Notes: generated from the letters alone by a model not told the origin. Shown: positions 1 through 12,926, counted from the stretch's first letter. The stretch: 64,000 nucleotides of DNA from Neocallimastix lanati (nom. inval.) (GCA_016946835.1 JACVTC010000110.1:295001-359000); one strand, 5' to 3'. Program-made: numbers and translations.

Positions 1-187
1 TTTTATATATTTTTATTATTATATTCTTTATTTATTTATCAATTTATTTATTAATTTATACATTTATTTATTTTAAAATTAATTGTATTATAATTTTTTA
101 TGGCGTTAACAAAAAATTTTACAAGCCATTAAAAATAAATGGCGTATTGAAAATTTGTATTTTAAAAATTGGCGAAATGAACCACAT
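1..187. other. AT-rich sequence downstream of a gag fragment
   Basis: There is no gene here. The B-type gag at 188-832 (minus) loses its reading frame and runs into AT-rich DNA. This contains TGGCG at 100-104 and 151-155 and GGCGAAATG at about 171-179. The same short motif recurs near 11.35, 11.7 and 12.95 kb, so this may be the edge of a small repeat that cut off the gag. That is inference. Confidence 0.4.
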
Positions 188-832
188 TCACTGGTTTATT
201 ATTAAAATTTTTGTTATTAGGTGAATTAAATTTTTGGTTGTAAGAAGAATTTCCATTAAAGTTACTGGTTCTTTTTCCACATTCATTTTCAACTTATCAA
301 TTAATTCAGCTGTAGAAAAAGCTTTTGCTAGACTAATTCTTTTTCCCGCAAGTTTAACACCTTTCCATGCTTCTTTCTTGTTAAAAATTGACTTCAAATA
401 ATCAGAAACAGAAATGCATCTACGATCATCTTCATCGAGTTTATTATATAATTCTTTATAGTCTTTATTAAATTCCTTTATATTTCCTCTGGTAGATATT
501 GCCATATTTTTAAGTTTGTCAATGATGTCTTCTGGATCCATATATAAGTCATGAAATTCAAGAAGAGCATCACGTATTTCTTCTAAAGATGGATAAACAA
601 TATTATTATCCACATCTTTAGTTACTAATGCATTAAGACAATGGATACTTTTACCAATCACTTTAAATATACAATTATTAAAAATTTCTTCTTCATCAGT
701 AATTTGGTAAAGAGTGATCCAAGCCTTCATCTGGTTATACCAAGCATCAACATCCTTATTTGAATCTGAAAGGACTTGAATGCATTGGAATTGCATTAGT
801 TTATTTTGATTTTTAATTAATTCTTCAGTCAT
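188..832 (-). pseudogene. Ty3/gypsy family B gag, 5' part (copy B1)
   Basis: This encodes the N-terminal and central part of a retrotransposon capsid (Gag), which packages element RNA in the cytoplasm. The 214-residue frame opens at an ATG at 832 and carries the block VTKDVDNNIVYPSLEEIRDA, with a relative at 16.7 kb (VTKDTHGNLIYPTLEQMRDA). A second block, EAWKGVKLAGKRISLAKAFS, matches the gag piece at 49.77 kb almost residue for residue. Near 265 the asparagine-rich tail (QKFNSPNNKNFNNK) continues in another frame, so there is a frameshift. No zinc knuckle or protease follows before the window edge. The LTR of A copy 1 begins 24 bp upstream of the ATG, so that element landed in the leader of this one. 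The capsid assignment rests on homology between copies inside the window. Confidence 0.7.
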
Positions 833-856
833 ATTTTTAACTTTAATTCAATTTTC

Positions 857-1628
857 TATAAAGTTTTGATAAAAAAATAGATTATAAATCAACACTTCAA
901 TAATAACACTAAAACACAAAATAATAGTTTTAAAGAACAAGTTTTATTAATTTTTTAAATATTAAAATCTTTATTTATTTTAAAGTGTTATTAACAAGAA
1001 ATCGTTAATAACAATTACATCGATTAAAATACATGAAATTTGATAACTATTTATATTTTTATCTTATTACATTTATAATATATAATTCCTATTGAATTAT
1101 ATTATCTAGCTATTTATTTAAAAACAATACTAACCTAAACTAATAATAAATAATTAACTATTACTAAATAAAGAGAATTATAATTAATAACTAAAATAAA
1201 TATAATCAATTCTAATTGAGTTCATTTATTATTTATTTATTATTTAAATATTATTAGTAAATTTATTATATATTTTCTATTTAAAAATAATATAAAAGTT
1301 GTCATAATTATTTAATATAAATTTAGCATAAAATGCCGTAAGTTTCAACATGACTAATTGCATAGTTTCATGTTGTTAATTTATCTTGTGAAAAACCTTA
1401 ACTCTTATTATTTAAATTAAATTACATAAAAAGAAATGATTTTCAAATACTAGTTTCACAAGAGAAATTTTTAATTTATTAGTATGATTGGGAAAAAAAT
1501 CGAAATTAAGTTAAATTTATTTTCAATAATTTTATACACGTGATTTCAAATAAATTTATTTTAATTTTACTTAAATTTATGATTAAATTTAATTAAAATT
1601 ATTTAAAGATATTAATAATATCTTTACA
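857..1628 (-). repeat. 3' LTR of copy A1 (772 bp)
   Basis: It has the same length as the two LTRs of the intact A element (772 bp each) and the same ends: sense TGTAAAG...CTTTATA. In sense it follows AAAGGGCGAGAT (polypurine tract). It carries the shared core of a TATAAATAG box and the downstream sequence GTAATTGTTAT. The flank just outside is TTTTC (852-856); the partner duplication was lost with the 5' end. Confidence 0.92.
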
Positions 1629-1665
1629 ATCTCGCCCTTTAAGTCGAGCTCCTGCGAGATTAACT

Positions 1666-4600
1666 TTAGGAAGGAAGATCGATCACAAAAGGTTGATATT
1701 TATGCCTAACATAGTACTCGTTCGAATCTTCAGGTAGTTGGCAAAATTCATTGTTAATATTCGAAGATTTATTCTTCTTTTCTTTTCTATAGTATTCTTG
1801 TATTAATTGTTTATCAAAAATTTGATCTTCATCGATCCAAGTATTTTCATTAGAATCGCATCCTTTCCATTCAATCAAGTAACGATTTTTATTGTTAAAA
1901 GTTTTCATTTTAATTATTCTTTCAGGACTTCTATTAATTGTATCCGTAGTAAGATTAATATTTCTTCTACGAGTATTTCTTCTGTTTGGGAATTCATTTT
2001 CATGGTAAGGTTCGAGGAGCGAAACATGGAATACAGGGTGACAGCGCATATTATTAGGAAGTTTAAGTTCATACGCTAGATCACTAACTTTTCTAATGAT
2101 TTCAAAGGGTCCTATTAGTTGATCAGATAATTTTTTATTTTTCTTTGTTGTATTACCCTTTAAAAGATAAACTTTATTTCCTACTTTAAAATCAGGAGAA
2201 TCCATTCTTTTTAAATCTGCATATTTTTTATAAGTCTTTTTCGCTTGTTCTAAATTTTCTTTTAAAAACTTTATGTTTTCGTTAATATTCAATATTCTTT
2301 TTTCAGCTCTATGTGGATTCTCGTTTGAAGGAATCTCAGGATTAAACTTTGGATTAAATCCATAATTTGCAAAAAATGGTGATTGATTTATTGATTGTTG
2401 TAAAGTATTGTTATAAGAAAATTCTGCAAAAGGTAATAAATCAAACCAATTATTTTGTTTTTCGTTAATGAAACAACGAAGATATTGTTCCAATATCGAG
2501 TTCACCCTCTCCGTTTGACCATCAGTCTGCGGGTGATTAGCAGTAGAAAAAGAATGCTTAATATTTAAAAGAGAGCAAAGACGATTCCAAAAATCAGAGG
2601 TAAATTGAGAACCACGATCAGAAATAATAGAATCGGGGAAACCATGAAGTTTAAAAATATTAGCAATGAAAGAATCAGCAGCAATAGAAGCAGTAGGAAG
2701 ACATCTAAATGGTATAAAATGAGCCATTTTAGTTAAGCGATCCACAACAACCATTATAGTGGTCATATCTTTGGATTTCGGAAGTTCAACAATAAAATCC
2801 ATAGAGATAGCAGACCAGGCTCTATTTGGTGTAGAAAGTGGAGAAAGTAAACCATATGGCTTATGTCTTGGGATTTTGGATTTTGAACAAATTTCACAAG
2901 ATTTAATAAACATTTTAACATCTTTTTGTAATTTAGGCCACCAGAAATTACGAGAAATAAGTTCAATAGTTTTATTAATTCCAAAATGACCAGCAGAAAT
3001 AGAGTCATGATGGAGTTCTAAAACTCTTATTCTAATTTTATTGGGAACATAAATTAAATTTTCAAAAAGTAAATAACCATTTTTGTCAAGAGAAAATTTA
3101 TCGATTTTACTAAAAGGGGGATCTTTTGATTTATCATTTTTAAGAAATTCAGTTATTTTGCAATAGAATTCATCATTAGCTAGAGAATCATGAATAGAGG
3201 AGATTAAAGAATCATTCTTAAAACTACATGAATTAATAACGCATGAAATAGGACGAACACTAGCAAATAAATGATCACTACGTCTTGATAAAATATCTGG
3301 TTTACCTGACTTTTTACCAGCTCTGTAAATTAGTTTAAAATCAAATCTAGATAAGAATTCATACCAACGGATTTGACGTTGGGAAAGGAGTTCGGGTTTT
3401 CGAGGAAAGGTTAAATTTTTATGATCAGTATAAATAATAAACTGATGGCGAGCTCCTTCTAAGTAATGTCTCCATCCTTCCAATGCAACTTTAATAGCAA
3501 GAAGTTCTTTGTCATAGATAGGGTAATTTCTTTGGGATTTAGTTAAGCTAGTAGAAATAAAAGCAATTGGATGCAAATGCCCATCAAATTCCTGAGAAAG
3601 AATTGCACCAACAGCAAAATTACTAGCATCAGTTTCAACAATGAATTGTTTGTTGCTATCAGGATGTTTCAAAATAGGAGCAGTAGTAAATAATTCTTTT
3701 AAAGTATCAAACGCTTTTTGTTGTTCAGAACTCCAATTAAAAGGAACATTTTTTCTAGTTAATTTGTGGAGAGGATTAGCAATTTTCGCAAAGTCTTTAA
3801 TAAAAATTCTGTAATAATTACAAAGTCCAATAAACGATTGAATTTCTTTAACGTTTGTTGGAACAGGCCAATCTAAAATTGCTTTAACTTTTTCTTTATC
3901 CATTTTAATTCCATCTCTTGATAAAACATAACCAAGAAAAGTAGTTTCAGTTACATCAAATTCACACTTTTCTAATTTAACAACTAAATGATTCTCTAAC
4001 AATTTTCTTAAAACTTTCTTGACATGTACATGATGTTCTTCTAAAGTATTAGAATAAATTAAAATGTCATCAATATAAGAGATTACAAAATCATCTAAGT
4101 AATCACTGAGAACATCATTTATAAAATGTTGGAATGTAGCAGGGGCATTCTTAAGCCCAAAAGGCATAACGAGATATTCAAAGTGCCCATATCTTGTGCG
4201 AAAGGCAGTTTTGTACTCGTCACCTTCTTTAATTCTTACTAAGTTATAGGCAGATTATAAATCTAACTTAGTAAAATATTTAGCACCTTTAACTCTATCC
4301 AACAATTCACTAATTAAAGGAAGAGGGTAAGAGTTACGGATGGTCATTTCATTTAATTTTCTATAATCAATAACTAATCTATATGTACCATCCTTTTTTC
4401 TAACAAATAAAATAGGTGCTCCAGCGGGAGAAGAAGATTTTCTAATAAAACCCTTTTTTAAATTTTCTTCTAAATATTTCTTTAATTCTTCTCTCTCCGT
4501 CTCAGTTAAAGGATACAACGGTCCATAAAATAAACTACAATTATCTTTTAATTTAATCTCACAATCATAGTTACGATGCGGAGGTAACACATTACAATTA

Positions 4601-5930
4601 TTTTCATTAAACACTTCTTTAAACATCAAATAGATTTCAGGTACTTCGACCTTTTCATCATCTTTATTTAAATTATTATTTTCATCATTACATTTTTCAA
4701 TTACATTTAATTTCTTACATTTACTTGATTCACAAATTTTCTTTAAGATCTTTAAACTATTTTTACTAATTTTACTATCACAATTCATAACAATAATATC
4801 ATCACTATCACTAAAATTATCGCTATCACTAATGCTATCACTAAAATTATCTAACATAAAAGTATCATTAATATCACTATCGCTATCACTATTATTAAAT
4901 TCAGTACAAGTTCTAATACGAGTTCGGCGGCCACGAATAGAAATTTCTTCTTCAGAATCAGATTCGGAATCGGAGTCAAAGAAAGATTTTCTTTTTCTTG
5001 AGTCTTCAATAATTTTATTTTCTTCCAAGTCGGTAGCAGATTCTTTTCCTTTGTTCTTTTTCTTGTTCTTGATCTTGTTCTTTCTTTTTCTTTTACCGTT
5101 ATTACAGTGTCTAGCGCAAAATCCTGAGCCAAAGGAGATCTTCTTTGCGTCGTGGTAATTATAAGGCGAATGCTTCTCAATCCAAGGTAGACCTAAAATA
5201 ATATCAACATCAGGAATTCTGAGTACATACAATTGAATGATTTCTAAGTGATTTTTTAAACGTAAAATGCACTTCTCCGTTTCCTTTTTAACTGTTGATA
5301 TTCCGTAACCAAGACCAGTAACACGGAATGGTTCTTCAATTTGTTGGGTTTTGATTCCAAAAGCCTTCGCAAATTCTGGGTGAATAAAGTTAAGATCTGA
5401 TCCAGAATCAATCAAAACTCTTGCCTTTACTTCTTCTGTATCGTTTGTTTTGATATAAAAATCAATAATGTTACTTTTCTTGGTCAAGAGTGAGTTTTGC
5501 TCTTCAACAATTTTTCTGACTTTCAAAATATCTTCTTGGCTGTTGATTCTTCTGATTCTTCTTAAGCTAGTAGATGCAATATTATCATTTCTTTCTTTCT
5601 TGTTGATCATTTTAACTGTAGCGGGCCTCTTCTTGTTCGGGCAATTAAATTTAAGATGCCCTGGTTGCTTACAATAGTAGCAAAGACCTTTTCTTCTTTC
5701 TTCTTCCTTAGAGTTAACATTCTCCTGGTACAATTTCTTGTTGGATGGGAAATAGTTGGTATTCTTTTGACCTCTCTTGATTCGATAGAGGTCAACTTCC
5801 ATGGGATCATTATTAGTGAGTTGTGTACTGGAACTAGCGTTGTTTCGGTGATTGTATTGATGAAAATAAAATTCATTAATACTGTGTCTTTTGGTTAAAC
5901 TCTCAATGCTAATAACGTCAGTAAACAAAG
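1666..5930 (-). pseudogene. Gag-pol polyprotein of copy A1, truncated with one nonsense codon
   Basis: The residual gag-pol order is zinc knuckle [14 protein letters not shown], protease ([11 protein letters not shown]), basic then Ser/Asp-rich linker, RT, RNase H, integrase (HHCC, then D-D-E) and a C-terminal chromodomain (WKG core). The frame is open from 5930 except for TAA at 4255-4257, right after the RT catalytic motif KLDL. The intact copy has AAA (Lys) there, so one A-to-T change (sense strand) broke the protein into pieces at 5955-4255 and 4254-1666. The RT YIDD is intact. In the chromodomain this copy reads IEWKG where the other reads IKWKG. Gag residues before TDVISIES are missing. 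A short foreign in-frame extension (about 5931-5955) supplies an apparent ATG that is not the real start. Confidence 0.9.
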
Positions 5931-6165
5931 ATGTTTTATATTCTTTATTATACATTAATATTTATTAATATAAATATATATAATTAAGTATGTATGATCG
6001 TATATACATATTAAGGTTTTTTATTGTTAAAGAGAAAAAAAAAATTAGGATTATTATTTAAGCACGTTTTATAGTATTTCGAGTATTTTGTATTTGTAAA
6101 ATATTGGATAATCATAGATTAAATTTTATATTAAAATATATTTTTAACAGAAAGTACAGATTGAA
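5931..6165. other. AT-rich spacer after the A1 truncation
   Basis: No gene, RNA or LTR end is recognisable. This is the sequence joined to the broken gag of A1, and it leads into the (TAAAA)n satellite. Confidence 0.4.
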
Positions 6166-7265
6166 TAGAATAAAATAAAATAAAATAAAATAAAATAAAA
6201 TAAAATAAAATAAAATAAAATAAAATAAAATAAAATAAAATAAAATAAAATAAAATAAAATAAAATAAAATAAAATAAAATAAAATAAAATAAAATAAAA
6301 TAAAATAAAATAAAATAAAATAAAATAAAATAAAATAAAATAAAATAAAATAAAATAAAATAAAATAAATAGTTGAAATATAAATATGAAGTACAGATTG
6401 AATAAAATAAAATAAAATAAAATAAAATAAATAGTTGAAATATAAATATGAAGTACAGATTGAATAAAATAAAATAAAATAAAATAAAATAAAATAAAAT
6501 AAAATAAAATAAAATAAAATAAATAGTTGAAATATAAATATGAAGTACAGATTGAATAAAATAAAATAAAATAAAATAAAATAAAATAAAATAAAATAAA
6601 ATAAAATAAAATAAAATAAAATAAAATAAAATAAAATAAAATAAAATAAAATAAAATAAAATAAAATAAAATAAAATAAAATAAAATAAAATAAAATAAA
6701 ATAAAATAAAATAAAATAAAATAAAATAAATAGTTGAAATATAAATATGAAGTACAGATTGAATAAAATAAAATAAAATAAAATAAAATAAATAGTTGAA
6801 ATATAAATATGAAGTACAGATTGAATAAAATAAAATAAAATAAATAGTTGAAATATAAATATGAAGTACAGATTGAATAAAATAAAATAAAATAAAATAT
6901 AATAAAATAAAATAAAATAAAATAAAATAAAATAAATAATTGAAATATAAATATAAAGTACAGATTGAATAAAATAAAATAAAATAAAATAAAATAAAAT
7001 AAAATAAAATAAAATAAAATAAAATAAAATAAAATAAAATAAAATAAAATAAAATAAAATAAAATAAAATAAAATAAAATAAAATAAAATAAAATAAAAT
7101 AAAATAAAATAAAATAAAATAAAATAAATAGTAGAATCTCAAATATAACGTATAGATCGAATAAAATAAAATAAAATAAAATAAAATAAAATAAAATAAA
7201 ATAAGTAGTAGAATATCAAATATAAAGTATAGATCGAATAAAATAAAATAAAATAAAATATAATA
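6166..7265. repeat. Composite (TAAAA)n satellite with a regular spacer
   Basis: About 1.1 kb of TAAAA pentamers is interrupted at least six times by a near-constant spacer of about 33 bp: TAGTTGAAATATAAATATGA followed by AGTACAGATTGAA. Pentamer blocks vary from about 4 to 40 units. The last two spacers have drifted (AGTAGAATCTCAAATATAACG type with GTATAGATCGAA). On the minus strand the pentamer has no stop in some frames, which gives a 332-residue FILFY-repeat frame I regard as an artefact. The same spacer core appears in reverse orientation near 12.5 kb. Confidence 0.95.
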
Positions 7266-7685
7266 ATTATTATATATATATAGGAATCATATATATTTTA
7301 ATTTTTTTTCATTTATTTTTCTAAAAAAAAAAATTTAGTTATAATAACGTTTGTCTTTTAATTATTATATTTTATTATAGTAAATAAAAAAATTTAAATG
7401 AAAAGTAAATAATTTTAATTATTTATAATTCATATTTTCATAAACGATATATATATATATATTAATTTAAATAATATAAGAATTAAAAATTAAAACAATA
7501 AGCGTTGAATAATTGATCCTATTAAAATAATTAATTATTTGCATAGTAATATTTATAATGTTTGATCAATATGAATCAATTATTATTAAAATATAATAAT
7601 AACAATTATAATTTTAATAAAATAATAAAAATCTTTTATTGAATTTAATATTTTTAATAACATAATTAATTTTGAAAAGTATATT

Positions 7686-7842
7686 GATATTAATAAAATT
7701 TATAATTATATAATATTGATATTGATATTAATAAAATTTATAATTATATAATATTGATATTGATATTAATAAAATTTATAGTTATATAATATCGATATTG
7801 ATATTAATAAAATTTATAATTATATAATATTGATATTTTTTA
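7686..7842. repeat. 38-bp minisatellite upstream of the secreted ORF
   Basis: There are four units of 38 bp built around TGATATTAATAAAATTTATA (TTAATAAAA at 7690, 7728, 7766 and 7804). The array ends about 40 bp before the ATG at 7879, in the promoter position. A related array of about five units sits at the matching place in the second duplication copy (about 8945-9118). Confidence 0.9.
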
Positions 7843-7878
7843 TAATATTATATTAAAGTATTAATTTTATAAATTAAA

Positions 7879-8327
7879 ATGTTTAAAAAATTATTAACTG
7901 CTTTATTAATTGCTACTGCATGCATTACTTATGTTTGTGGTATAAAATTGGTTGGACCAGCTATATATTCAGATATATCTCATCTATATTTCTTTAATTC
8001 TAGAGATTGCAAAAATACATATATATGTAAAGGTTATGGTATTATAAAAAATAATAATCGTGGATTTTATGACTGTTTCCTCCGTAATTCAGTAGCTAAT
8101 TATAGAGAATCCCTGTTGGAGCATATCTTAGAGATACACAATATAAAAATCCAGATAAATGTAAATGGATTACTAGACATATAAGTGTTAAAAACGGATG
8201 TTATTACACACCAAATAACGCAAGAGGTGGATTGTCATGGAGAGGTTATGTTGATCGTGATGCTTTTGTTTATGATATAGTTGGTAAATACTGTCTTACT
8301 GAATATGGTTGGTGTTGGTGTGGTTAA
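7879..8327 (+). pseudogene. Small secreted cysteine-rich protein, one frameshift
   Basis: I do not recognise the family. The ATG at 7879 opens a typical signal peptide: MFKK, then a hydrophobic run LLTALLIATACITYVCG, with likely cleavage near residue 21. The mature part has cysteines in RDCKNTYICKGYG and FYDCFL. This frame ends at 8184. From about 8106 a different frame stays open to TAA at 8325-8327 and has the same composition: Cys in DKCKWITRH and NGCYYT, ending GWCWCG. A one-base indel at or near the CCC run at 8111-8113 would connect the two, so this is either a decayed gene or an assembly error in a real gene of about 149 codons. The paired cysteines suggest a disulfide-bonded extracellular protein. 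It lies in a tandem duplication next to satellite DNA and is the only host-like coding unit in the window. Its role is unknown. Confidence 0.6.
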
Positions 8328-9260
8328 ATAAATAAAAAATAGATTTTTTATAGATTAATTTTAAATTTATTATTAAACTAAATATTATTTTTTTAAAAAT
8401 TAAGATAATATATAAACCAAACCATATAAATATATATATGTTTAACATATATAAAAATATAAAATAATAAAGTATATAGGTGAAATAAATATAAAATAAT
8501 ATAAAATAAAATAAAATAAAAAATATAATAATTATTTTATATATATAGGAATCATATATTTTAATTTTTTTTCATTTATTTTTCTAAAAAAAAAAATTTA
8601 GTTATAATAACGTTTGTCTTTTAATTATTATATTTTATTATAGTAAATAAAAAAATTTAAATGAAAAGTAAATAATTTTAATTATTTATAATTCATATTT
8701 TCATAAACGATATATATATATATATATATTAATTTAAATAATATAAGAATTAAAAATTAAAACAATAAGCGTTGAATAATTGATCCTATTAAAATAATTA
8801 ATTATTTGCATAGTAATATTTATAATGTTTGATCAATATGAATCAATTATTATTAAAATATAATAATAACAATTATAATTTTAATAAAATAATAAAAATC
8901 TTTTATTGAATTTAATATTTTTAATAACATAATTAATTTTGAAAAGTATATTGATATTAATAAAATTTATAATAATATAATATTGATATTGATATTAATA
9001 AAATTTATAATAATATAATATTGATATTGATATTAATAAAATTTATAATTATAAAATATTGATATTGATATTAATAAAATTTATAATTATATAATATTGA
9101 TATTGATATTAATAAAATTTTAACTAGTATCAAATAAATCGGTTTTAGTTATAAATAACTTAATAAAAATAACTAAAAGATAATTTCTATTAAGATTATT
9201 AAATAAACACAATAGGTAAATAAATTTTTATTTTTCTAGCATTTTTTAAATTAAGATTAT

Positions 9261-10694
9261 TTATTTTAAATTAATATTTATATCGTTTAAATCAATTAAA
9301 CATTCTTTCCATAATTTAATTAATTCATTTCTGTTGCATCCATTATAAAATAAATTTATTTCTTTACTTTTGTAATTTTTAATTAAAATTTTAATTTCAT
9401 CAGTTGCACTAAATATTTTTTGCTTTTTTTTCCAATTTCCTTTAGTTCTCCTTTGATAATCATTATAAGATAAGTTTTCTTCTTCTTTTAATATATATAT
9501 TAATTTATAAAATAAAGGTTTATTTGGAAATATATTATTTAAGTAGCTATTATAAGATTCTGATGCATTGTTTGTTAAATGTTCTATATTTTCATAATAA
9601 TTCCAATTATTAAAATTGTAATTAAGTAAATAATTTTTATTAAAATATTCTAAAAATTGCAGAAAATTATTATACTTTTTTTTTTTGACAAATTCTATTT
9701 ATTATAATATAAATATCAAATATATAGTTTGGGTTTATAAACGGTAAGTTCGAAATAGCTTTATAATAAATATATACATCATTATTATTCTTGACTTCAT
9801 GATAACATAATATATTTTTTTGTTTTTCTAATGATCTTTTGTAATGCCAAACACAATATTTAATATTTATATTGGGAAAAACTTTTTTTGCGGCATTAGA
9901 TATACCTTGTTCAAAATCACAATGAAAATTAATTGTAGTAATTAATGTATTATTCCTAAATTTATTTGCATTTTTTTTTATTTCTTTAATTAATGTTTCA
10001 TATGTAGATTGTTTTTTATTTTTTAATATAAAAATGGAAGTAGTGTAAAACATATTAAATTCCCCAACATAAGTTCTTGTTATAAATAACTGATAACTAA
10101 ATTTCGGAGCTGCATAAAATGTACCGTCAGCAAATATATTTTTATGATAATTCGAAAATAAATATGCTTGGAATGGTGATTGAAAGATTATTAGATCAGT
10201 ATTTTTAAATATCATAAAATTTTCATTTCTTTTCATTTTATAATATTCTGATTCAATGGGAATATCATCAAAACTTTTTATGTTTGGAGGAAATTGTTTA
10301 TTTATATTATTATTTGGGATCTAATTGTACTATATTCGGGACATATAAGTCCCATTTCTTGAGAAACGGCATTAAATATATGTTTAGGTTTTATATCCAT
10401 AGGAATTGAAATTTTTTTAAATTTTTCCTTAATTTTATGCTTTGCTACTGATATAGACACATCAATTTCTTTTTCGAGATGGTTATGTAAACTTTCATAT
10501 TTTAAAACCTCCTTTTTATCATTTAAAATAATTAAAGATTTACATTTATTTAAAGTCTTATATTCAATGCATCTATAAATTTTTGATTTATCTTTCCTTT
10601 GAAATGAAAAATTAAATTTGTGTTTTTTATTAATAATAATTTGTTCATTTCCTCGATTTGTTTCACTTATTTCAATTTCTATATTGTCTTCCAT
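9261..10694 (-). pseudogene. FLYWCH/MULE-type transposase (first copy), frameshifted
   Basis: This is a DNA transposase gene in three frames. The ATG at 10694 opens a FLYWCH-like zinc-binding region (Cys pair in IYRCIEYKTLNKC, then HNH). After a shift near 10300 comes the MULE catalytic core: FADGTF (first Asp), FHCDFEQGISNA (second acidic site) and KYCVWHYKRSL. After a slip in a poly-A/T run near 9672-9690 the C-terminus continues with NNASESYNSYLNN (probable catalytic Glu) and ends at TAA 9261. The gene at 13.2-14.7 kb is a homologue with different breaks, so the intact order can be read by comparison. Both frameshifts are in A/T-rich runs. I could not find terminal inverted repeats. FLYWCH plus MULE is a known fungal and animal transposase architecture; activity here is ruled out by the breaks. 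Confidence 0.8.
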
Positions 10695-10739
10695 TAATAA
10701 TTAAAAATTTTCAATAAAATATTTTAATAAATATACTTT

Positions 10740-11310
10740 TAAATGCTTTGAAACTTTTTTTTTTTTTTTTTAATATTTAAAATAATAAACCTTTTTTTAA
10801 TTAATTATATAATTATTTAAATAACTATTTAATTATTAATTATTTATTATTTCTTTTTTTACTATAATTATTTAAATAATTATTTAATTATTAATTATTT
10901 ATTATTTCTTTATTTATTATTTTATTTATTTATTTTTATTTTTATTTTTTATTTTTTATTTTATTTTATTTTTTTTATTTTTTAATGCTTAAAAAATAAA
11001 TTTTTATTTATTTTTATTTTATTTTTTAATGTTTAAAAAAGAAGTTTTCTTATTTCTTATTTTTTTTTTATTTTTTAAGCATTAAAAAATAAAATGTTAA
11101 TTTATTTTTAATTTATTTTTTAAGCATTAAAAAATAAAATGTTAATTTATTTTTAATTTATTTTTTAAGCATTAAAAAATAAAATGTTTATTTTTATTTT
11201 ATTTTTCAATGTTTAAAAAAAAAGTTTTCTTATTTCTTATTCTTATTTTATTTTTTAAGCATTAAAAAATAAAATGTTTATTTATTTTTTATTTTATTTT
11301 TCAATCTTAA
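10740..11310. repeat. Low-complexity T-rich DNA with a repeated palindromic unit
   Basis: This non-coding stretch contains at least five copies of a 40-60 bp unit built on TTTTTTAAGCATTAAAAAAT (or the TTTTTTAATG variant), followed by AAAATGTTTATT-type sequence. Each core is a near-perfect palindrome able to form a hairpin. An ATTATTTAAATAATTATTTA-type repeat is doubled at about 10805-10905. Confidence 0.7.
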
Positions 11311-11339
11311 ATAGAAATATCTAACCTAATTATTATTTA

Positions 11340-12892
11340 TTGAAGTGTTGTATTTCGCCAAAAGTTGAATTTCGTCCAGTTGAATTACGCCAAATTCATG
11401 GTGGCTTATAAAATTTCGTCATAAAATATCACCACATTTATTATTCACGCCATATTGTGAATATATGGCTTTTTAAATTTGTAAAAAAAGCCACAAAAAT
11501 ATGATACAATTAGATATACGCCCCACGTAAGATTACATGTATTGTAATTTTATTTATTTAATTAATTAATTATTATTCATTAAATTTTTAATAAAATTAA
11601 GTGGCTTAAAATTAAAAATATTTAAGCCATACAACAAAATACAAATTTATGTAATAAAAATTTTCGAAATGCACACTCCCCAATGATTATACATAAATTA
11701 TGTCGAAATGCCTCACTTTCGGTGGTGCGTTTCGGAATGTGGCTTTAAAATTTTTCATAAATTTTCATTTCGAAATGTTGGTTTATATTATTTTTTATAA
11801 ATTTTTATTTATGAATATAATATTTAAAACATTAAAATAAAATGGCACATATAATTCCTTTGAAAAAATAATTATTAAAAATATTTAAAATGTGATATAT
11901 TTCAAAAAAAATGATGATTTACATTCGCCATATTTTGAAAATTTTTATTTATTTATTAATTTATTCATTTATTTATTTAATAATAATATTTAATAATATT
12001 TTTTTTATACTATTTTTTAACTATAAAGTTTGTATATTATATGGAAATATAATAATTTACATTAATTTAAAATACTGTAAAAATTATAATAAAATTCATG
12101 TTAACATATATATATGCTATATCATTTACTTTATTATATAATTTATTTGTTGCTAAATTCAGTTTTTATATTAATTTCATATCAATATCTTATCTTATTT
12201 TATCATATTATATATTATTATTTCAACTGCATATTTATTTATTTTATATTATTTTATTTTATTTCGATTGATACTTGCAATTTATTATAATTCACATATT
12301 TATTTTATATTATTTTATTTTATTTCGATTGATACTTGCAATTTATTATAATTAACATATTTATTTTATTTATTTTATTTTATTAGTACTTGTATTTTTA
12401 TTATAATTCAAATAATTTTTTTATTTTATTATATTTCATATTTATTTTATTTTATTTTATTTCATTTTATATTATTTTATTTTATTTTATTTTATTTTAT
12501 TCAATCTGTACTTATAATAATATTTTTACTATTATTTTATTTTATTTTATTTTATTTTATTCAATCTGTACTTATAACATTTTTAAACATAAATTTCTAT
12601 TAAATAATAAATAAGTTATTTTAGATATTTATATTATACTTATACAAATATAATAAACTAACAAAAAGAACTTTACTATTTTTACAAATAGTAAAGTTTT
12701 TTAAAAGTGCCTGATAGAAATAATTTAAAATATTAATTATTTCCTTTTATAAGTATTATATTTTTATTATAATACATAGATATCATTATAAATATTTAAA
12801 ATGTATATTTGAAATATTTATTAAAAATATAAAGTATACAATAAATATATTTTTAAAAAATATAATAATTTAATAATTTGTTTATTTTATAA

Positions 12893-12926
<34 letters not shown>

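Larger units (their letters stand above)
857..5930 (-). mobile_element. Ty3/gypsy chromodomain element, copy A1, 5' truncated
   Basis: This is a second copy of the element at 55736-62965, nearly identical through pol and the 3' LTR. The 3' LTR is at 857-1628, preceded in sense by the same polypurine hairpin, then pol. The match to the intact copy stops abruptly at about 5930, inside gag (after a stretch encoding TDVISIES). So the N-terminal gag, the leader and the 5' LTR are missing, and no target-site duplication can be tested. The sequence beyond the break does not resemble any other part of the element. The single stop codon and the truncation make this copy non-functional alone. Its LTR has small differences from the intact pair (for example near 870, 1050 and 1490-1520), so it belongs to a slightly different insertion lineage. 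Confidence 0.9.
7266..9120. repeat. Tandem duplication, period about 1262 bp, spanning a small secreted-protein gene
   Basis: The stretch at about 7266-7840 is repeated almost base for base at about 8525-9115. Example: the GTTTGTCTTTT site near 7350 recurs 1262 bp later. Both copies follow a short (TAAAA)n tract. Unit 1 contains the promoter-proximal DNA and the ORF at 7879. Unit 2 keeps the upstream half and ends at about 9120, before the ORF would begin, where unrelated sequence leading to a MULE gene starts. A tandem array of the gene, cut short, is the simplest reading. Confidence 0.85.

Noticed and set aside
6144-7142. 332-residue minus-strand ORF of FILFY repeats
   Set aside because: It is the translation of the (TAAAA)n satellite, which happens to lack stops in this frame; there is no gene.
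8084-8105. GT...AG intron to explain the frame change in the secreted ORF
   Set aside because: A 22-nt intron is implausibly short, and its removal does not connect the two coding frames.
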